Positions 24,183 through 36,460 of a DNA stretch of 64,000 bases are shown here, one piece after another. Source of the stretch: Pseudoscleropodium purum (taxonomy: Eukaryota; Streptophyta; Bryopsida; Hypnales; Brachytheciaceae); assembly GCA_963969395.1 (NCBI GenBank), contig OZ017804.1:2666001-2730000 (forward strand), given 5' to 3'. A program made the position numbers and the translations under genes. Numbering within the stretch: the stretch's first letter is position 1; the number at the start of each line of letters is the position of its first letter. Under the pieces are notes generated by a model that saw only the letters and a program-made list of their open reading frames with translations, ran no database searches and was not told the DNA's origin.

Positions 24183-25440
24183 CCAAATAAGCTCTGTGGT
24201 ATAATCGATATAATCAATATGCTTTAGAAAATGAACAACAATTTTCCTGAAAGACTATGAATCTAAATGTAAGTGGTTCCATAATTTTTGGAAGCAATGT
24301 GAATTAGTTATGAATTTTTAGAAATGCAAAATGTAGAAGGTTGTAAGTGTTAAGTGGGTGATGCCCAAATCCATTTGATGAACATTAAAAAATGACATTA
24401 GTAATATCAAAATATGTCATAGAAAGAAGTTAATACAAAAGAAAGTGTACCTAAAATTTCCCCATATAAGATTGCCACCTCCACAATATTATAAATAGAG
24501 CCATTTACTATCTAAAATGACCCCCAACTCCACCTTATATTAGTCCCAGCTTCTAATGTTTGGTTGCTCACTATTTGGGATATCTTCCCTCTTTAGTTTC
24601 ACCTCAAAAGTAGAGGTCAACATTCAAAAAGGGGATAATTTTGGTTGTAGGTACCTAAATTTGAATAGGATCTCATTCAAAAAATAAGTTTGTGAATTAT
24701 TGTTATAGTTATAAAATATCTCGGAGCATAGTTGTGTGTCAAAACCAAACGAAACCTTTTAATTGAACATAGGTTTATTGTATTCATCCACATTGATTTG
24801 TCCTAATAGTGATCAAATTGACATTACCTAGCTAGAAAATAGGTGTACCCAAAAGATTTTATTTTTGTAGACATTGCTACAATGCACAATTATTTCAACT
24901 TGCATTGATTCAAAATAGTGTAACATTGGTAAATTAGTGTCACACACACTATTTTAAAAATTAGTGTAGTAAGATAATCATATGTGAAGAAGTTTGAATA
25001 GGACCTTGTTTGAAAACCTAGCCAATGCTACATGAACAAAAGCCCTTATTAATTGTCTAGTTGCTTGGTTTTCATATCTATGTATATTTTTAGCTAAGGT
25101 AATCACACTTACAACCATGAGAGTCAACAATTGAACATAATTCATACTATTCATCCCTTGAAGATTAGGCATTCAAATTTTGAACAACAAGATGAACATA
25201 AACACATTCTAAGCATACGAAATTTTTTTTTTTCATCCATCCATTTTTTTCAAAAAATTCTAATCACTATTAGTTCTTTAACATTTGTACAATGAGAAGT
25301 GTTAGCATGTGAACATAAAATCTATAAGCCCATGAGCCTAGGAATCTATATTATAGACACCTTCTATCAGATTTTAGGTATCCTCTACAAAGAATTTAAG
25401 TTGATGCAACTCACAAGTTAACAATTTTTTTTACTGTACA
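24183..25440. other. AT-rich intergenic DNA, no gene
   Basis: Very AT-rich with no feature recognised. Confidence 0.6.
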
Positions 25441-26200
25441 ACCTAAGAAAACACCGGCGATTCACAATCAAAAACCTGTTGCAACTGCGAAGTTTCCCGA
25501 ATATACTCTCTTCCCTGGATTGTCAAAAATGCAAGGATCACAGTTGTGCCGACTCTCTCTGGAAGATGGTGCATACATTGAAATGCAATACATTTAGGGC
25601 ATACTCTCACCATCTGTTATCTGACTTGAAGAGCTTGCACTTGTCTCTTTGTGCAACTCCAAAATGATGGACACTGACTTATGAGCGCAACGCATTCCCC
25701 CGTGAGTCCTGGTACGTACAATATTATCTCAAGGATCGATCAAAATTAATCCTAGGGTATGTTTTCCATCTGCACGGTTGTACGTAGCGACGAATACAAG
25801 GTTTCATGTCATAGACTTCACTCAAAAACACAGCTTGATCTTTTGAACATACGAGAGCAATCATGTTGTGGTGAGTTGCAGCATCGATTGAAGACCCCGT
25901 TAAATTCCGAGACTCAATTGCAAGCAATCAATGAATGATCCTTTTCCATTATTCCTTCAAAAGAATTTGGACCTACAGCATCCAAGACCCTGTTGAAATC
26001 CGAGACTCAAGCAATCGATCAATGATCCTTTTCCATTCCTTCGAAAGAATTCGGAGCTTGCTAATTTCAAGCTACAGGAAAACACAAGGTGCAAGAGCTC
26101 CTTTGGTAGAATTTTCCAAAGATTAGACTCAATGGGCATGACTGGGATCTCCAATTTAGAGTGCATGAACTGCATTTGATCAAGACGTTTGGGAATATCA
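25441..26200. other. GC-balanced island with a tandem duplication, unidentified
   Basis: This block is less AT-rich and stands out from its surroundings, as genic or transposon-derived DNA does here. Open frames reach only about 70 codons on either strand and none shows a family motif. It may be a decayed gene or mobile element. A duplicated unit at 25880-26065 is described separately. Confidence 0.4.
25880..26065. repeat. tandem duplication, period about 97 bp
   Basis: Two units begin GCATCGATTGAAGACCCCGT (25880) and GCATCCAAGACCCTG (25977). Both contain CCGAGACTCAA and ATGATCCTTTTCCATT, and end in CCTTCAAAAGAATTTGGA or CCTTCGAAAGAATTCGGA. Divergence is about 10-15 percent by eye, with small indels. 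Confidence 0.75.
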
Positions 26201-26355
26201 GTTTGGATCAGTCAATGGCAATGCATGGTTTGGGGTTCAATGTGCATAGAAAATGGAAGAACTGGGCAATCTTTCCCACTACATGAAATTACATAACCAT
26301 GATTGATACAAAGGAAAAATTTACAAAACATATAACACAGAAGCATCATACTGAG

Positions 26356-27000
26356 TATGTATTCTGAAAAATTGTTGATTATTGCAAAGCATTCCATAAG
26401 AATTCACCATGTAGATTGTAACCAATCACAAGTAACTGAGTCAATTAACTGATTGTTTTGAGCTCATTGTCATTGTGACAACTATCACAATGAGCTCAAA
26501 ATTTGTTTAATTAAGTTTACTTCCTTTAATTTAACACACACACCATCAATTCAAAAGTAATTTAAATTAAATTTTTTTCAATATCTTTCCCCTCCCCTCC
26601 TCCTCTTTGTAATTTTGAAAGTTAGGTTACTTGTTAATGAATATGGGATATATGAAGTTCATGTTTTCCAAGTACATATCCCAATACATATATGTAGTAT
26701 ATATATGTATGTATGTATCCATATCCATATCAAAATATTTGTATCCGTATCAGAGTGTTGTATCTATATCTCTCAGGGGTTTTGGAGAGATCAATGGTTA
26801 AAGAAGGTTTGTAATTTTGTTTTTTTTAAATCAATGGCTCTTGTTTTTTAGTAGGGATGGAGGTTGGTTAATTAATGGCCCAACTTCCTAGGTCTCTTTT
26901 CGGCTCATTGCATTGTCATTGTCATTGTAGATTGAAACCATATTCTAAAAAATTGTTGATTAATGCAAAACATATAGTAGTTGGAAGAATTCACCATGTA
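26356..27000. repeat. direct repeats about 590 bp apart around the hairpin
   Basis: ATTCTGAAAAATTGTTGATT...AAGAATTCACCATGTA at 26356-26413 recurs as ATTCTAAAAAATTGTTGATT...AAGAATTCACCATGTA at 26942-27000. The segment between holds the 26456-26501 hairpin. The pair may mark an old insertion or a segmental duplication. Confidence 0.6.
26456..26501. repeat. perfect 15-bp inverted repeat (hairpin)
   Basis: TTTTGAGCTCATTGT at 26456-26470 and its exact reverse complement ACAATGAGCTCAAAA at 26487-26501, with a 16-nt loop. The stem is followed by TTTGTTTAATT. It could be a cruciform or foldback-element core. No open frame is next to it. Confidence 0.8.
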
Positions 27001-30000
27001 TTGCGACTAAAAGAAGACTCAAAACCTAGACATTCATTGTAGAAAGCATTTGTGGAACTTTGTGAATGGCTAAGGTTTGCCTTCTCAATGAATCTTTGTT
27101 GTCACTCACATGAGATGAGCATGAGATGTTGCACAAGAAAATTATTTGTCCAAAGGGGGTGAGATAATTCCTCAAGAGTGTTTTGAAGATTTGAAATTTT
27201 CTTGACCTAAATAATGTTCATTTGCCCTAAGAAATAGCACTCCAACTAATTGTGCACATTATACTGAGAATTAAAGGCTTTACAATTAATATCTAAGTTT
27301 TAGTGTTGCTTATGGGTCTAAATGTAACTATTGCTTTTTGAAAAATTGATGATTATAATGCAAGTATTTAATTGAACGGTAATAAAGGTAAAAACACCTA
27401 ATATCATCCAAACAATTGTTTTTGTTAGTAAATTGTAAAACTTTTTGTTGGATCTTCTCAGTAGGATGAAGTTTGGGCATTTATTAAGCTCAATTTGAAT
27501 GAAGAAACATGATTTAAATTGAAACTAGGAAAAGATGCCACTTTAAAAAATAACTAAATATTAGAAATATAATTCAACCAAAAAATACCAAAAAAAATTC
27601 AAAAAATTAGATGAAGAAAACCTTAGATGAAATTTTGGTGATAAAATATCACTCAAAACTTTGAATTCCTCTAATTCATACTAGGAATGCCCGATTAGGT
27701 AGTATAAAATCTTTATGGAACTTGAACAATAAGATCTAGGCATTTGAAATTCAAAAACTAAGGATAAATCATTTTAGCTTTGAATCATACTATGTAAAAA
27801 GAACTAGTAGGATAGTAAATCAACCTTGTATAAAACTCTAAAATTTAAAGGTTAGTCTTGGAATCATATGGTAGCACATTAAATCTCTCCAAAATCATTA
27901 TGACATGCAAATAAATACAAATTGAAAGAGATAGATGTGGATGAAGTTGGACTAAAAATTAGCCAACTTTTGGATAAACAACCATCCAAAATTTATCCTG
28001 AGAGAAATAAACGTAGGAATCAAACAAAGAAATAAATCAAATTTCTAAATCCATTTTGAAATTAAAAAACAAGGTGTTATTCACCAAGAATTAGATGGAT
28101 GAAGTTTATATAGAACAAATTCATCCCAAACTTGGGTTCTAACTCTAGCATACAAATTTTTCTTTTCTAAATGTAATACCATTTTGGAATAGGAGTGACT
28201 ATCTATCAAATCATACAATCAAAATTAGCATACTAATTAATTGAGGTTGAAGACCAAAGGTTTTACACTTCAAGTTAGTCAAAATTATAAAAATCTAATT
28301 TTTATAATATTAATCTATTGTAAGTGATACTTAAGACACTTAAAAAATAAAAATAACAATAGCTTGTCTAGTGCTTGCAAGGCCAAGTGGACAACATTCA
28401 AAGACTCAAATTTAGGAAATTTCACAACAAACAAACCAAAATTCTTTTGTACTTGCTTTATCTCAAGGATGCAAATAATAAACCCACACTAGTACATGCA
28501 AAGAAATTTGCTAAAAATAAAGTTCTTGGATAGAGGTCATGTTATATGAAAATACAATAGGCTTCTATATTTAGATAGGATTTTGAAAACTTTAACCCCA
28601 AAAGGTTGAGATTTTTCTCAAGATTTTATGATTTTCAAAGATTTATTATAACATATCCCTTAATAGATAAATTTAACAACAAAGTTCAAATAAGTTTTGT
28701 TTATTTAGTTATCAATAATCATAGATTACATCCAAACAATTAAATATGCCTAAACTATCATCAATGTTTTTATATGACAAAAATAAACTAAAAATAAGAA
28801 ATATTTCAAAATTTTATTATAAAATTATATTTCATATTTTTTCAATGATTTTTGGGTAAAAAGCTTCAAATATAGAATTCTAACTATAATAAATTTTTCA
28901 AATTGAACTTTCAATTGAATTGAAAAAATTCTCCCTAAGAATAACATATTTGAAGCAAAATAGTCATAAAATATTTGAATTCAAAAATTTATAGAATATC
29001 AAAGAGGTGAATTTCTAAAAAGTTTATAGTAAAAATATTGGATAATTAGCATATTCTATATTAAAATGTTGAATGGATGAAATAACAACTCTAAGTGGAT
29101 GACATAAATTTTTGGTCCATCATCCCCTTTAAAGACATTATGACCTTTAGGAGTAGTAAATGCTAAGCACTAGAGTAACCTTGCCAATCACTGCATGGAC
29201 AGAATTCAAATCCTTTTCCACAATGTAATATGAGCTTGCAATTTATAAAATTTGAAGTGATTATTCAATGCAATGTTAAGATTCTCTTCCAAAAAAAATA
29301 CATAAAAAGCTTCCTTCTTGCAAATTTTGTTGAAACTAAATGACAACATGCTCCAAATTTTGTAAAAAAAACACCGCAGCCCTTCACTACACACTGTGCA
29401 GTGAGTGTGTGGAGGGCCAAATCTGTGTTTCCCGATTCTCATCACCAAATGTTCTTGTCCGGTGATTAGCAATTTTAGTGTGCAACAATTTGAATTGTAT
29501 GGTGAATGGTGGCTTTACTCTACTTTCTTTGAAGACTTCTTCGATTCATTTATTTTGACTACAATTGATCCAACACTTGTTTCATAGGAAAACCTTAATA
29601 TCTTGAATGAACAATTGCAAATTGTTGCCAAAATGAAGAATTCCAAACTTTTCAATTTACATTCCATTTTTGTTTGCAATCGCTAATCCATCAGTTTGTC
29701 TTTCAATTTGTTACAAATGAAAAGAAAGAGTTTTGCATTCATGATTAGTTCAAGTTGCACAAACTATGAAAGGGGCAAGTATATTTCCATGCCTTTTGGG
29801 TCATTAAAAATAAATAGTTCCAAGTATTAGAACACAAGAACTCTACCTTCTAATTCCAAGTATTTGTTAGACAATGACACAATTTTTGTTATTTTCATTT
29901 TTTTGATTATTTGACACTCTTTTTCAAATTGCAAATTCATTCATTTAGTAGAAGAGTTTAAATTTTTTTAATTAAATCTCATGTCTCTCATTTCTTGAGC

Positions 30001-30190
30001 CAAATCATCAAAGGTTGTACATAGTGATGCAAAGCCCTAGCTTTTTCTTATTCATAAGAAAAACTTTTCCTTTACCAAATCTATAATTTAGGTTTCACTA
30101 TATTAAAAGTTTGATCTTATTGATTTGTAATTTAATTTTGAAATGAAGATTGATTCACTAAGTTTTAGTTCATACTATTCTAAAATTGCT

Positions 30191-33143
30191 TCAATAATTA
30201 TCTTCTTTTCTAGCAACACTATCTTTTTTGTTGTTTTTACTTTCATACATTTCAATATCTATATGTCTTTCTATGGATTGTTCATCCATTTTGTTTTCTT
30301 CATTAATCCTATCATTACTAATAAAATTATATTTTTGTTTGTTTGTTTCATCAACATTTTGTAGTATATTATTTGGTATTTTGTGCAATGAATGTTTTAT
30401 GTTACTCTCAGGTTTGGAAAGGTTTTCAATAGATTCAACTTTATTTTCAATGCTACTACCTAATGGTTCCAAATTTATATTATTGTACATCATTCCATTT
30501 GGTATTTCCAACTCATTATTAGTTTCTTTGAATTCATGGCTAATTGCAATAATTCCTTCAAAATACTCTAAAGATTTGATTTGATTAATTTGGTCTAATT
30601 TTGTATCAAATCCATCAACATTTTTGTCATTAGGAAGCAAATTTACCATTTTTTGGGCTTCTTTGTTAATTTTGATATTTACAACATTGTCACTATTCAA
30701 TCCTATATTTGGTTCATTTTCACGATCTATGGATATTTTTTCATTTTCTATATTACCATAGCTGAGAGGTATAAAATTAATTGAGGGATTAAATGTGTCA
30801 TATGATTCTTCTAAAATGATCAAATTTAAGGTATGATTAACTTTGTCCTTGACACTCAATGGATTGTCACACAAATTGTGATTATCTATGGAACTTTTTT
30901 CTTTAGAATCATTGATGCAGTCAACTTCAATTTCATAGTCTTGAATTAAAGGAAAAGTATTATCTAAGCGCACATTAGTATTTTCCGATTTGGATGTATT
31001 ATCAAGGTTTTTTATACTACCATTAAAATAACTAAAGTCTTTCATTTTTGTTTCATTTAAATCTTTGTCTATATAGAGGCTAGTATCTAATTGCATCTCT
31101 TTTTCTAAGCAAGTTCCAAGATTATTGTCATTGTCTAAATTACTATGATTTTTTCTCTCATCTACAATGTGTTGACTTTTTTCAATAATTTCTTTTGTTG
31201 AATAAATTTCAATTTCCTCATCTAGTTTTTCATTTATATAATCACTAATTCTAATTGCAGCAATAGGTTTATTCCAACCACTTGAATCAATGTATTTGTG
31301 ATCAACAAAATTATCATCTTTTGCATTTGTATTTGTATTTACAATTTTATCAACATCATTTAAAGCTTTAATTTTGTAAGGTTTGTTGTCAAGTTTAGTT
31401 TCTTCTTCTAACAATTTATTTTCTTTCTTAGTATCTTTTTCTAAATTTTCTCTTACTTTTAAGACCTCAACAAACTTTGAATCAACTCTAGGATCATGGG
31501 TATCAAGATCTTCATTATTACTATGAAATAAACCACTAGTAATTGAATCAGAATCTTCTTTATTCATCTCCTTTTCAACTTTAAGAGAATCTATTTCCTT
31601 TTGTTCTTCAAAACTGAGGTCAATATTTAACCATTCTACATACATTAATATGAAATAATTATTAATAAAATTTTCAAATATAAAATAATGCAAAATAATA
31701 CATAATATGAAACAATTTTCTATTTGAATGAGTTAAGAAAAATAAATGATTTAAATTTTGATGAAACATATATGTTAATTCATATTATCTTTAATGATTC
31801 ATTTTTATATTCTTTCAATTTTCAATGATATTTTGTGTATAGTAAATTAGTATACTATTTAAACATGCTTTTAATCATTAAATGGTACTATTGCAAAGCC
31901 CCCATTGGGCTTTCACAATGCTCTCAAGAAATCTTTATGTTAGAATGTAAAGCCAATAGATTTTTTGAGAAACCCTTTTATTAATAAAACTTTGTGAACC
32001 ATTCAATATAGATTTTGATTTTGAATTGACCAAGTACCAAACAAAAGATGAGTGTTCTAACAATATTTTTTTCATCATTAATAAATTTCATTTGTTTTAA
32101 ATATGTAATACATATGTGTATATTATTATATTCATTATCAAATATGATTAAAAAAATAAAAAATTTAACTAGAAGTCAAAGATATTAGAAATTCGATTCT
32201 TATAACAAATTATTTAGGCAATGTTTGCATAATTATATCAAATGTTTTCTAATCAATTTATATGAAGGTTAATTTTTTAATTCATTTAATATTTAACATG
32301 ACATTTCAACAAAATTATGCCAAAAATTATAAATAATTAGATAAAACTGATTTTCAAAATGATATAAAGTATAAATCAACCCATGGTATTTATAATATAA
32401 ACATCATAGGTTAGATAGAATTATATAATAAATTTTGAGATGAATTTGAGAATATTTTAAAATTTTATAAAAAATTCAAATGAGGTATATTGAAGGAATA
32501 TTTTTACATTAAAAAAATACCAAGAGAATTATTGTTATAAAGATAAATTCAATGATAATAATTTATCAATAGGATGATAATATATACCTTGTTCACCATT
32601 ATTTGATTGCTTTGATTTATGTTTAGTTTCTTTGATATTTTCGATATCATTATGATAGGTTACAAAATTTGATTGTATAAAAATACTTGAAGATTTATTA
32701 ATTTTTCCATTTTCAAATAACCAATCTTTTAGATAATTATATTTTTCTTTAAATCCTTCATTTGCAAAATTGAAATTTGCTTTTAACAATGAAATTAGTG
32801 TGGCAATACTACCACCATCGAATGAAGTAAGTTCTTTATTCATATAGTATTCTTTGTGGAAAATATTGGTAGAAGTACTTACTCCTTGTTTTATAGTCAA
32901 ATACAAGCATAAGATAATCAAAGTAACTACAAGAGTTTGAACTTTTCTTTTTGTAAGAAGCCATGTTATCAATATTTTTGCAAACTCATTTGATTTCTTT
33001 ATTTGAGGCTTGATAGAATTGCAAGAATTCTCAACTTCTACATTGTCTTCAAATGTTTTTTGATGGTCTTCTTTAATTTTATTTTCAATGGTTTTTTCAA
33101 TTTTTTCAATGACCTCATCAATGATTTTTGCTTCAAGTGCCAT
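30191..33143 (-). CDS. AT-rich two-exon gene, unrecognised 666-aa single-pass membrane protein
   Basis: Exon 1 is 32588-33143 (ATG at 33143) and exon 2 is 30191-31635. The donor GAACAAG|GTATAT and acceptor ATGTATGTAG|AATGG join in phase to give NNGEQEWLNIDLSFEEQ. I do not recognise the family. Residues 1-50 are charged and helical; a Lys/Arg cluster (TKRKVQ, 64-69) precedes one hydrophobic segment at about 69-88 (LVVTLIILCLYLTIK). Residues 105-175 look folded, and about 480 residues rich in Asn, Asp, Glu, Lys and Ile follow with no Cys-rich or enzyme motif. By the positive-inside rule the N-terminus would be cytosolic. Codon use is extremely A/T-rich, like the surrounding DNA and unlike the kinase, U2A' or TMN1. 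Even so, the second exon stays open for 480 codons, very unlikely by chance at this AT content. Upstream non-coding exons are possible. Confidence 0.6.
31636..32587 (-). other. intron of the AT-rich orphan gene
   Basis: A 952-bp interval between the two coding exons, with GTATAT and GTAG ends. It is even more AT-rich than the exons and full of stops in all frames. This contrast with the open exons is part of the evidence that the exons are selected. No nested gene was seen. Confidence 0.5.
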
Positions 33144-34550
33144 AATATCAAATCATTCTAAAATTCATGTCATGCTAGTCTACCAACGATTCTTTTTTTA
33201 TAAAACTTCTTTGCAAAATTTTAATCTTATAATTCACAACTACTATATATGATATTCAAATTATTATGACCAATTATCTTTTTGACCTTTATATTTTTAA
33301 GTAGAAGATTATATTGATTGAAAATGTATAAGAGAACAATTCTAATTATCTATTGAAGCATCTAGACTCAATGAAATCTATTTTGAAAAAATTTACTCTC
33401 TTATCTTTGAAACAGATTTTTGTGAAAATACTTACAAACCAAGAAAAAAGAAAATAATAAAGAAAAATAAAAATATATATATGAAAAAAAATCCAATTCA
33501 ACAGAGCATTTTTTAGTTATTAAATTAAAATTTTTTGTATTTTATTTAGATTTGATGTATTTTTGTCAACAAAAAATATATATAGTTTTTAGGAAAGGTA
33601 TCTCTTTGTAAAGGTTGCATCTTTTGGACTATTGAATATTGAATTAGAAATATATAATATTTTGGATATTATTATTGAAATTATACTTATTGAAATTAAT
33701 ATTTTTAAATATCTAATAAAGCAATTATATAAATTTTTAATATTTAAAATTTAGAAATTGTAGATTTTTTAATATTAAAATTTTAAAATGTCTTTTATGT
33801 AACACCAAATGGTAACTTTATTTGTTTGCTCAACAAAATCTTTGTCTCAGGTGATTTGTTAGATTCAAATACTTTAAAGAGTACTCATTGTACGTGGTTT
33901 GTTTTTAGAGGGAAATTTTAACTAATAGCGGTTGTCTCTAGATCCCCTTCGTCTTATATATTCTATGGATAGGGTTACAAATAATTAATGAGCATGCTTA
34001 ATCCTTAAAGGACATTGAGCTTGGAAATCATCCCTTTGGGAACCATGGAAATTATTGACTTAAAAAATGCAATAGCATTCATTAGAAGTGAAACTACATA
34101 ATATAGAAGGAATCTTTATCATCCATAGACAAAAACCAACCATAGTGTTGTTTAAGGATTAAGTGGAATTTATCATTTACTAATGTACCTCAAATTGATT
34201 ACAAAGCTTGAAAATCATTTTAAATTTCTTCAATCTTTGTGGAAATCAACATGCATGTTTCTCAACTATTCATGATTTATTACATTTGACATTTGGTCAA
34301 ATAAAATTTTAGCAAAATTTTTATATATGGCCCTATGAAATCATTCAATCCAAAGAAAAAATTGTGGTGTTTTCAAAAATCCTAATTTTCATTGTAAATG
34401 TTTCAAAATATGCATATCCAAATTCTTTGAAAATTAAAGGATTGACCACTTTAATAGTAATAGTGTTAAATAAGATCCAAATGTCAATTTTTTGAAAAAA
34501 CAATCATCCATTGGTTATGAAAAAAAACAATCATCCATCCATACCTTAAG
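33144..34550. other. AT-rich intergenic DNA
   Basis: Upstream flank of the orphan gene. No clear TATA box can be chosen because TATA-like strings are everywhere. Nothing else was identified. Confidence 0.55.
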
Positions 34551-34559
34551 TAAGATTGT

Positions 34560-36460
34560 TTGTTTTATTTTGTTTGTTTGTTGGGGTGTAATCTCAAGCT
34601 ACGAGTTCCCTGTCACATTCTTGATATTGTCAAAAAAACTCTCGATGAGAAGGGGTGCATGGGCTTGGTTTTGTGGCATTTTGGACCTACGATGTACAAT
34701 GTAAAAGCTTTTGAATTTTGGAGTGTTTGTGATTTAAACATTAAAAAATTATATTATTTTTATTTTATTATACTATGTCAATGGTACATGGCACAATAGT
34801 TGGTTATAGAAAAGACAATCTATAGGTTGATTATTTTGTTTTATTTGATACATTGTGATCTAACAAACCATGAAGCATCCTAAGAGGCATCCAATAGCAT
34901 TCTTGGTATTGCTCAAAAGCTATTTGTACAAAAGGATACATAGACTTTGTTTCACGGCGTTTGGACTTACAATGTGAAAATTATTGAATTTCAAAGTTTT
35001 TATCAATAAAAATTTGACTAAAATAAACTTTTATTTTAGGCAATTCACAACTCTTACATGACATGTTCAAACACCACAAAACCAAGTTTTTGTGCCCTTG
35101 TGTGCATAAGACTTTTTACTTGTGCCAAGTTCATCGTGTTAGACCTTTGGTGTAAAAGTTATGGTTTTTTAAATTAAAAAACTAAATTAAATTATCTTTA
35201 ATTTTGGAAAGTGCTTAGTTTTTGCATCACATGTCCAAATGCTACAAAACAAAGTCCTTGGACCCTTTTGTGCATAAAGCCTTTCAATTATTTGTGAAAG
35301 TTATCAAATTTTAAAGTTTTAAAGAATTGAAAAATGAGAAAACTACTTTGGTTTTCATTTTGGCCGTGGCAATGGCACACAGCACATTAGTTAGGCTCTT
35401 TGTTTGTTTTGTTTATTTTGTTGAAATCTCTTGGACTTTGTATCCCCCAGCCATGTTCTTAATATTGTCATAAAGCCCTCGACAAGGAAGGATACACAAG
35501 CTTTGTTCCGTGGCTTTTGGTCCTATGATGTGAAAGATATGGATTTTGAGTTATTTTTGGATTATAAATGATGTTAAATTATGCTAAAGTATATATCTTT
35601 TGGATTGTAGATCAATTGGTTGTATTTATGGTATTGTTGGAAATTTCTCTATGAAAAAAAGTGCATAGGCTTTGATTCATGGCATTTAGACCTTTGGTGT
35701 AAAAGTTATTAGATTTTAATTTTTTATTAAAATTAGAAAATTAGTTCTTTATTTTTGGCTATGGCAACAGGAGATTTCACACTAGTTTGTATCTTAAATT
35801 AGGTTGTCTGTTTGATATGTTCAGATTTAAGAAATCATAAGTCTCCCACCTCTATTTTTATTACTCTTAGAAAGCTCTCCAAGAGGAATAGTGCACTATC
35901 TTTGTTTTGTGGAATTTCAACCTACAATGTGAAAGTTATTGAATTTCAAAGTTGTTATTATTTAAGAAAATTAAATTAAATTATCTTTTATTTTTGAAAA
36001 AACATGACTTTTGCATTGTCTGTCCAAAACAAGACTATTTTGGTATTAAAGTGTCTAATTGTACTAGAAACAATATTTTGACTAAAAAAAGGCAACAAAC
36101 CATGCATTTTTTAGCCAAAAAACTTCAAATTAAAAAAACCTTAGATAAATTTGCCAAAGTGTAGATGAAAGCAAAATTATGGACATATAATATTTACTAA
36201 TGTGATATTTTCTATCCAATATGTGGATGAATGTTGAAATTTGAAGCATCACTATAACATTTAATATTGCCATATTGGCACTTCACAAAAAATGAAAAAA
36301 AATCCCTAGAACAAATGCTACAAAACAAACACCTTATACTCTTTTGTGCATAAAAAATATTAAAATTCAAAGTTTTTGCAGATTAGAAAATTAGAAAATT
36401 ATATTTTCTTTTATTTTGGTTATAGAAAATTACATTTTTGGAGGTTATTTGAAAGAAAGT
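34560..36460. repeat. decayed tandem array, about 170-290 bp units
   Basis: A recurring core of the type GGCTTTGTTYYGTGGCATTT-GGACCTAYRATGTRAAAGTTATTGAATTT appears near 34660, 34945, 35100, 35260, 35500, 35670 and 35895, with a poorer trace near 36330. Each is preceded by a variant of CTTGATATTGTCAAAAARCT and a GATGAGAAGGGGTGCA-like string. Units differ by many substitutions and indels, so it is an old array. No coding function is seen; the ORFs at 34492-34799 lie in the repeat. Confidence 0.7.

Larger units (their letters stand above)
26201..30190. other. AT-rich intergenic DNA
   Basis: No gene recognised. It includes a hairpin at 26456-26501, a TATG/TA-rich microsatellite near 26690-26720, and a direct repeat (26356-26413 against 26942-27000). 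From about 27000 to 30190 I see only AT-rich text with short meaningless ORFs. Confidence 0.6.

Noticed and set aside
26615..26851. 78-codon ORF
   Set aside because: Its middle is a TATG/TATC microsatellite; the length is an artefact of the repeat.
30143..30584. Plus-strand ORFs opposite the orphan gene
   Set aside because: They are hydrophobic Phe/Ile/Leu-rich shadows produced by the A-rich codons of the minus-strand gene.
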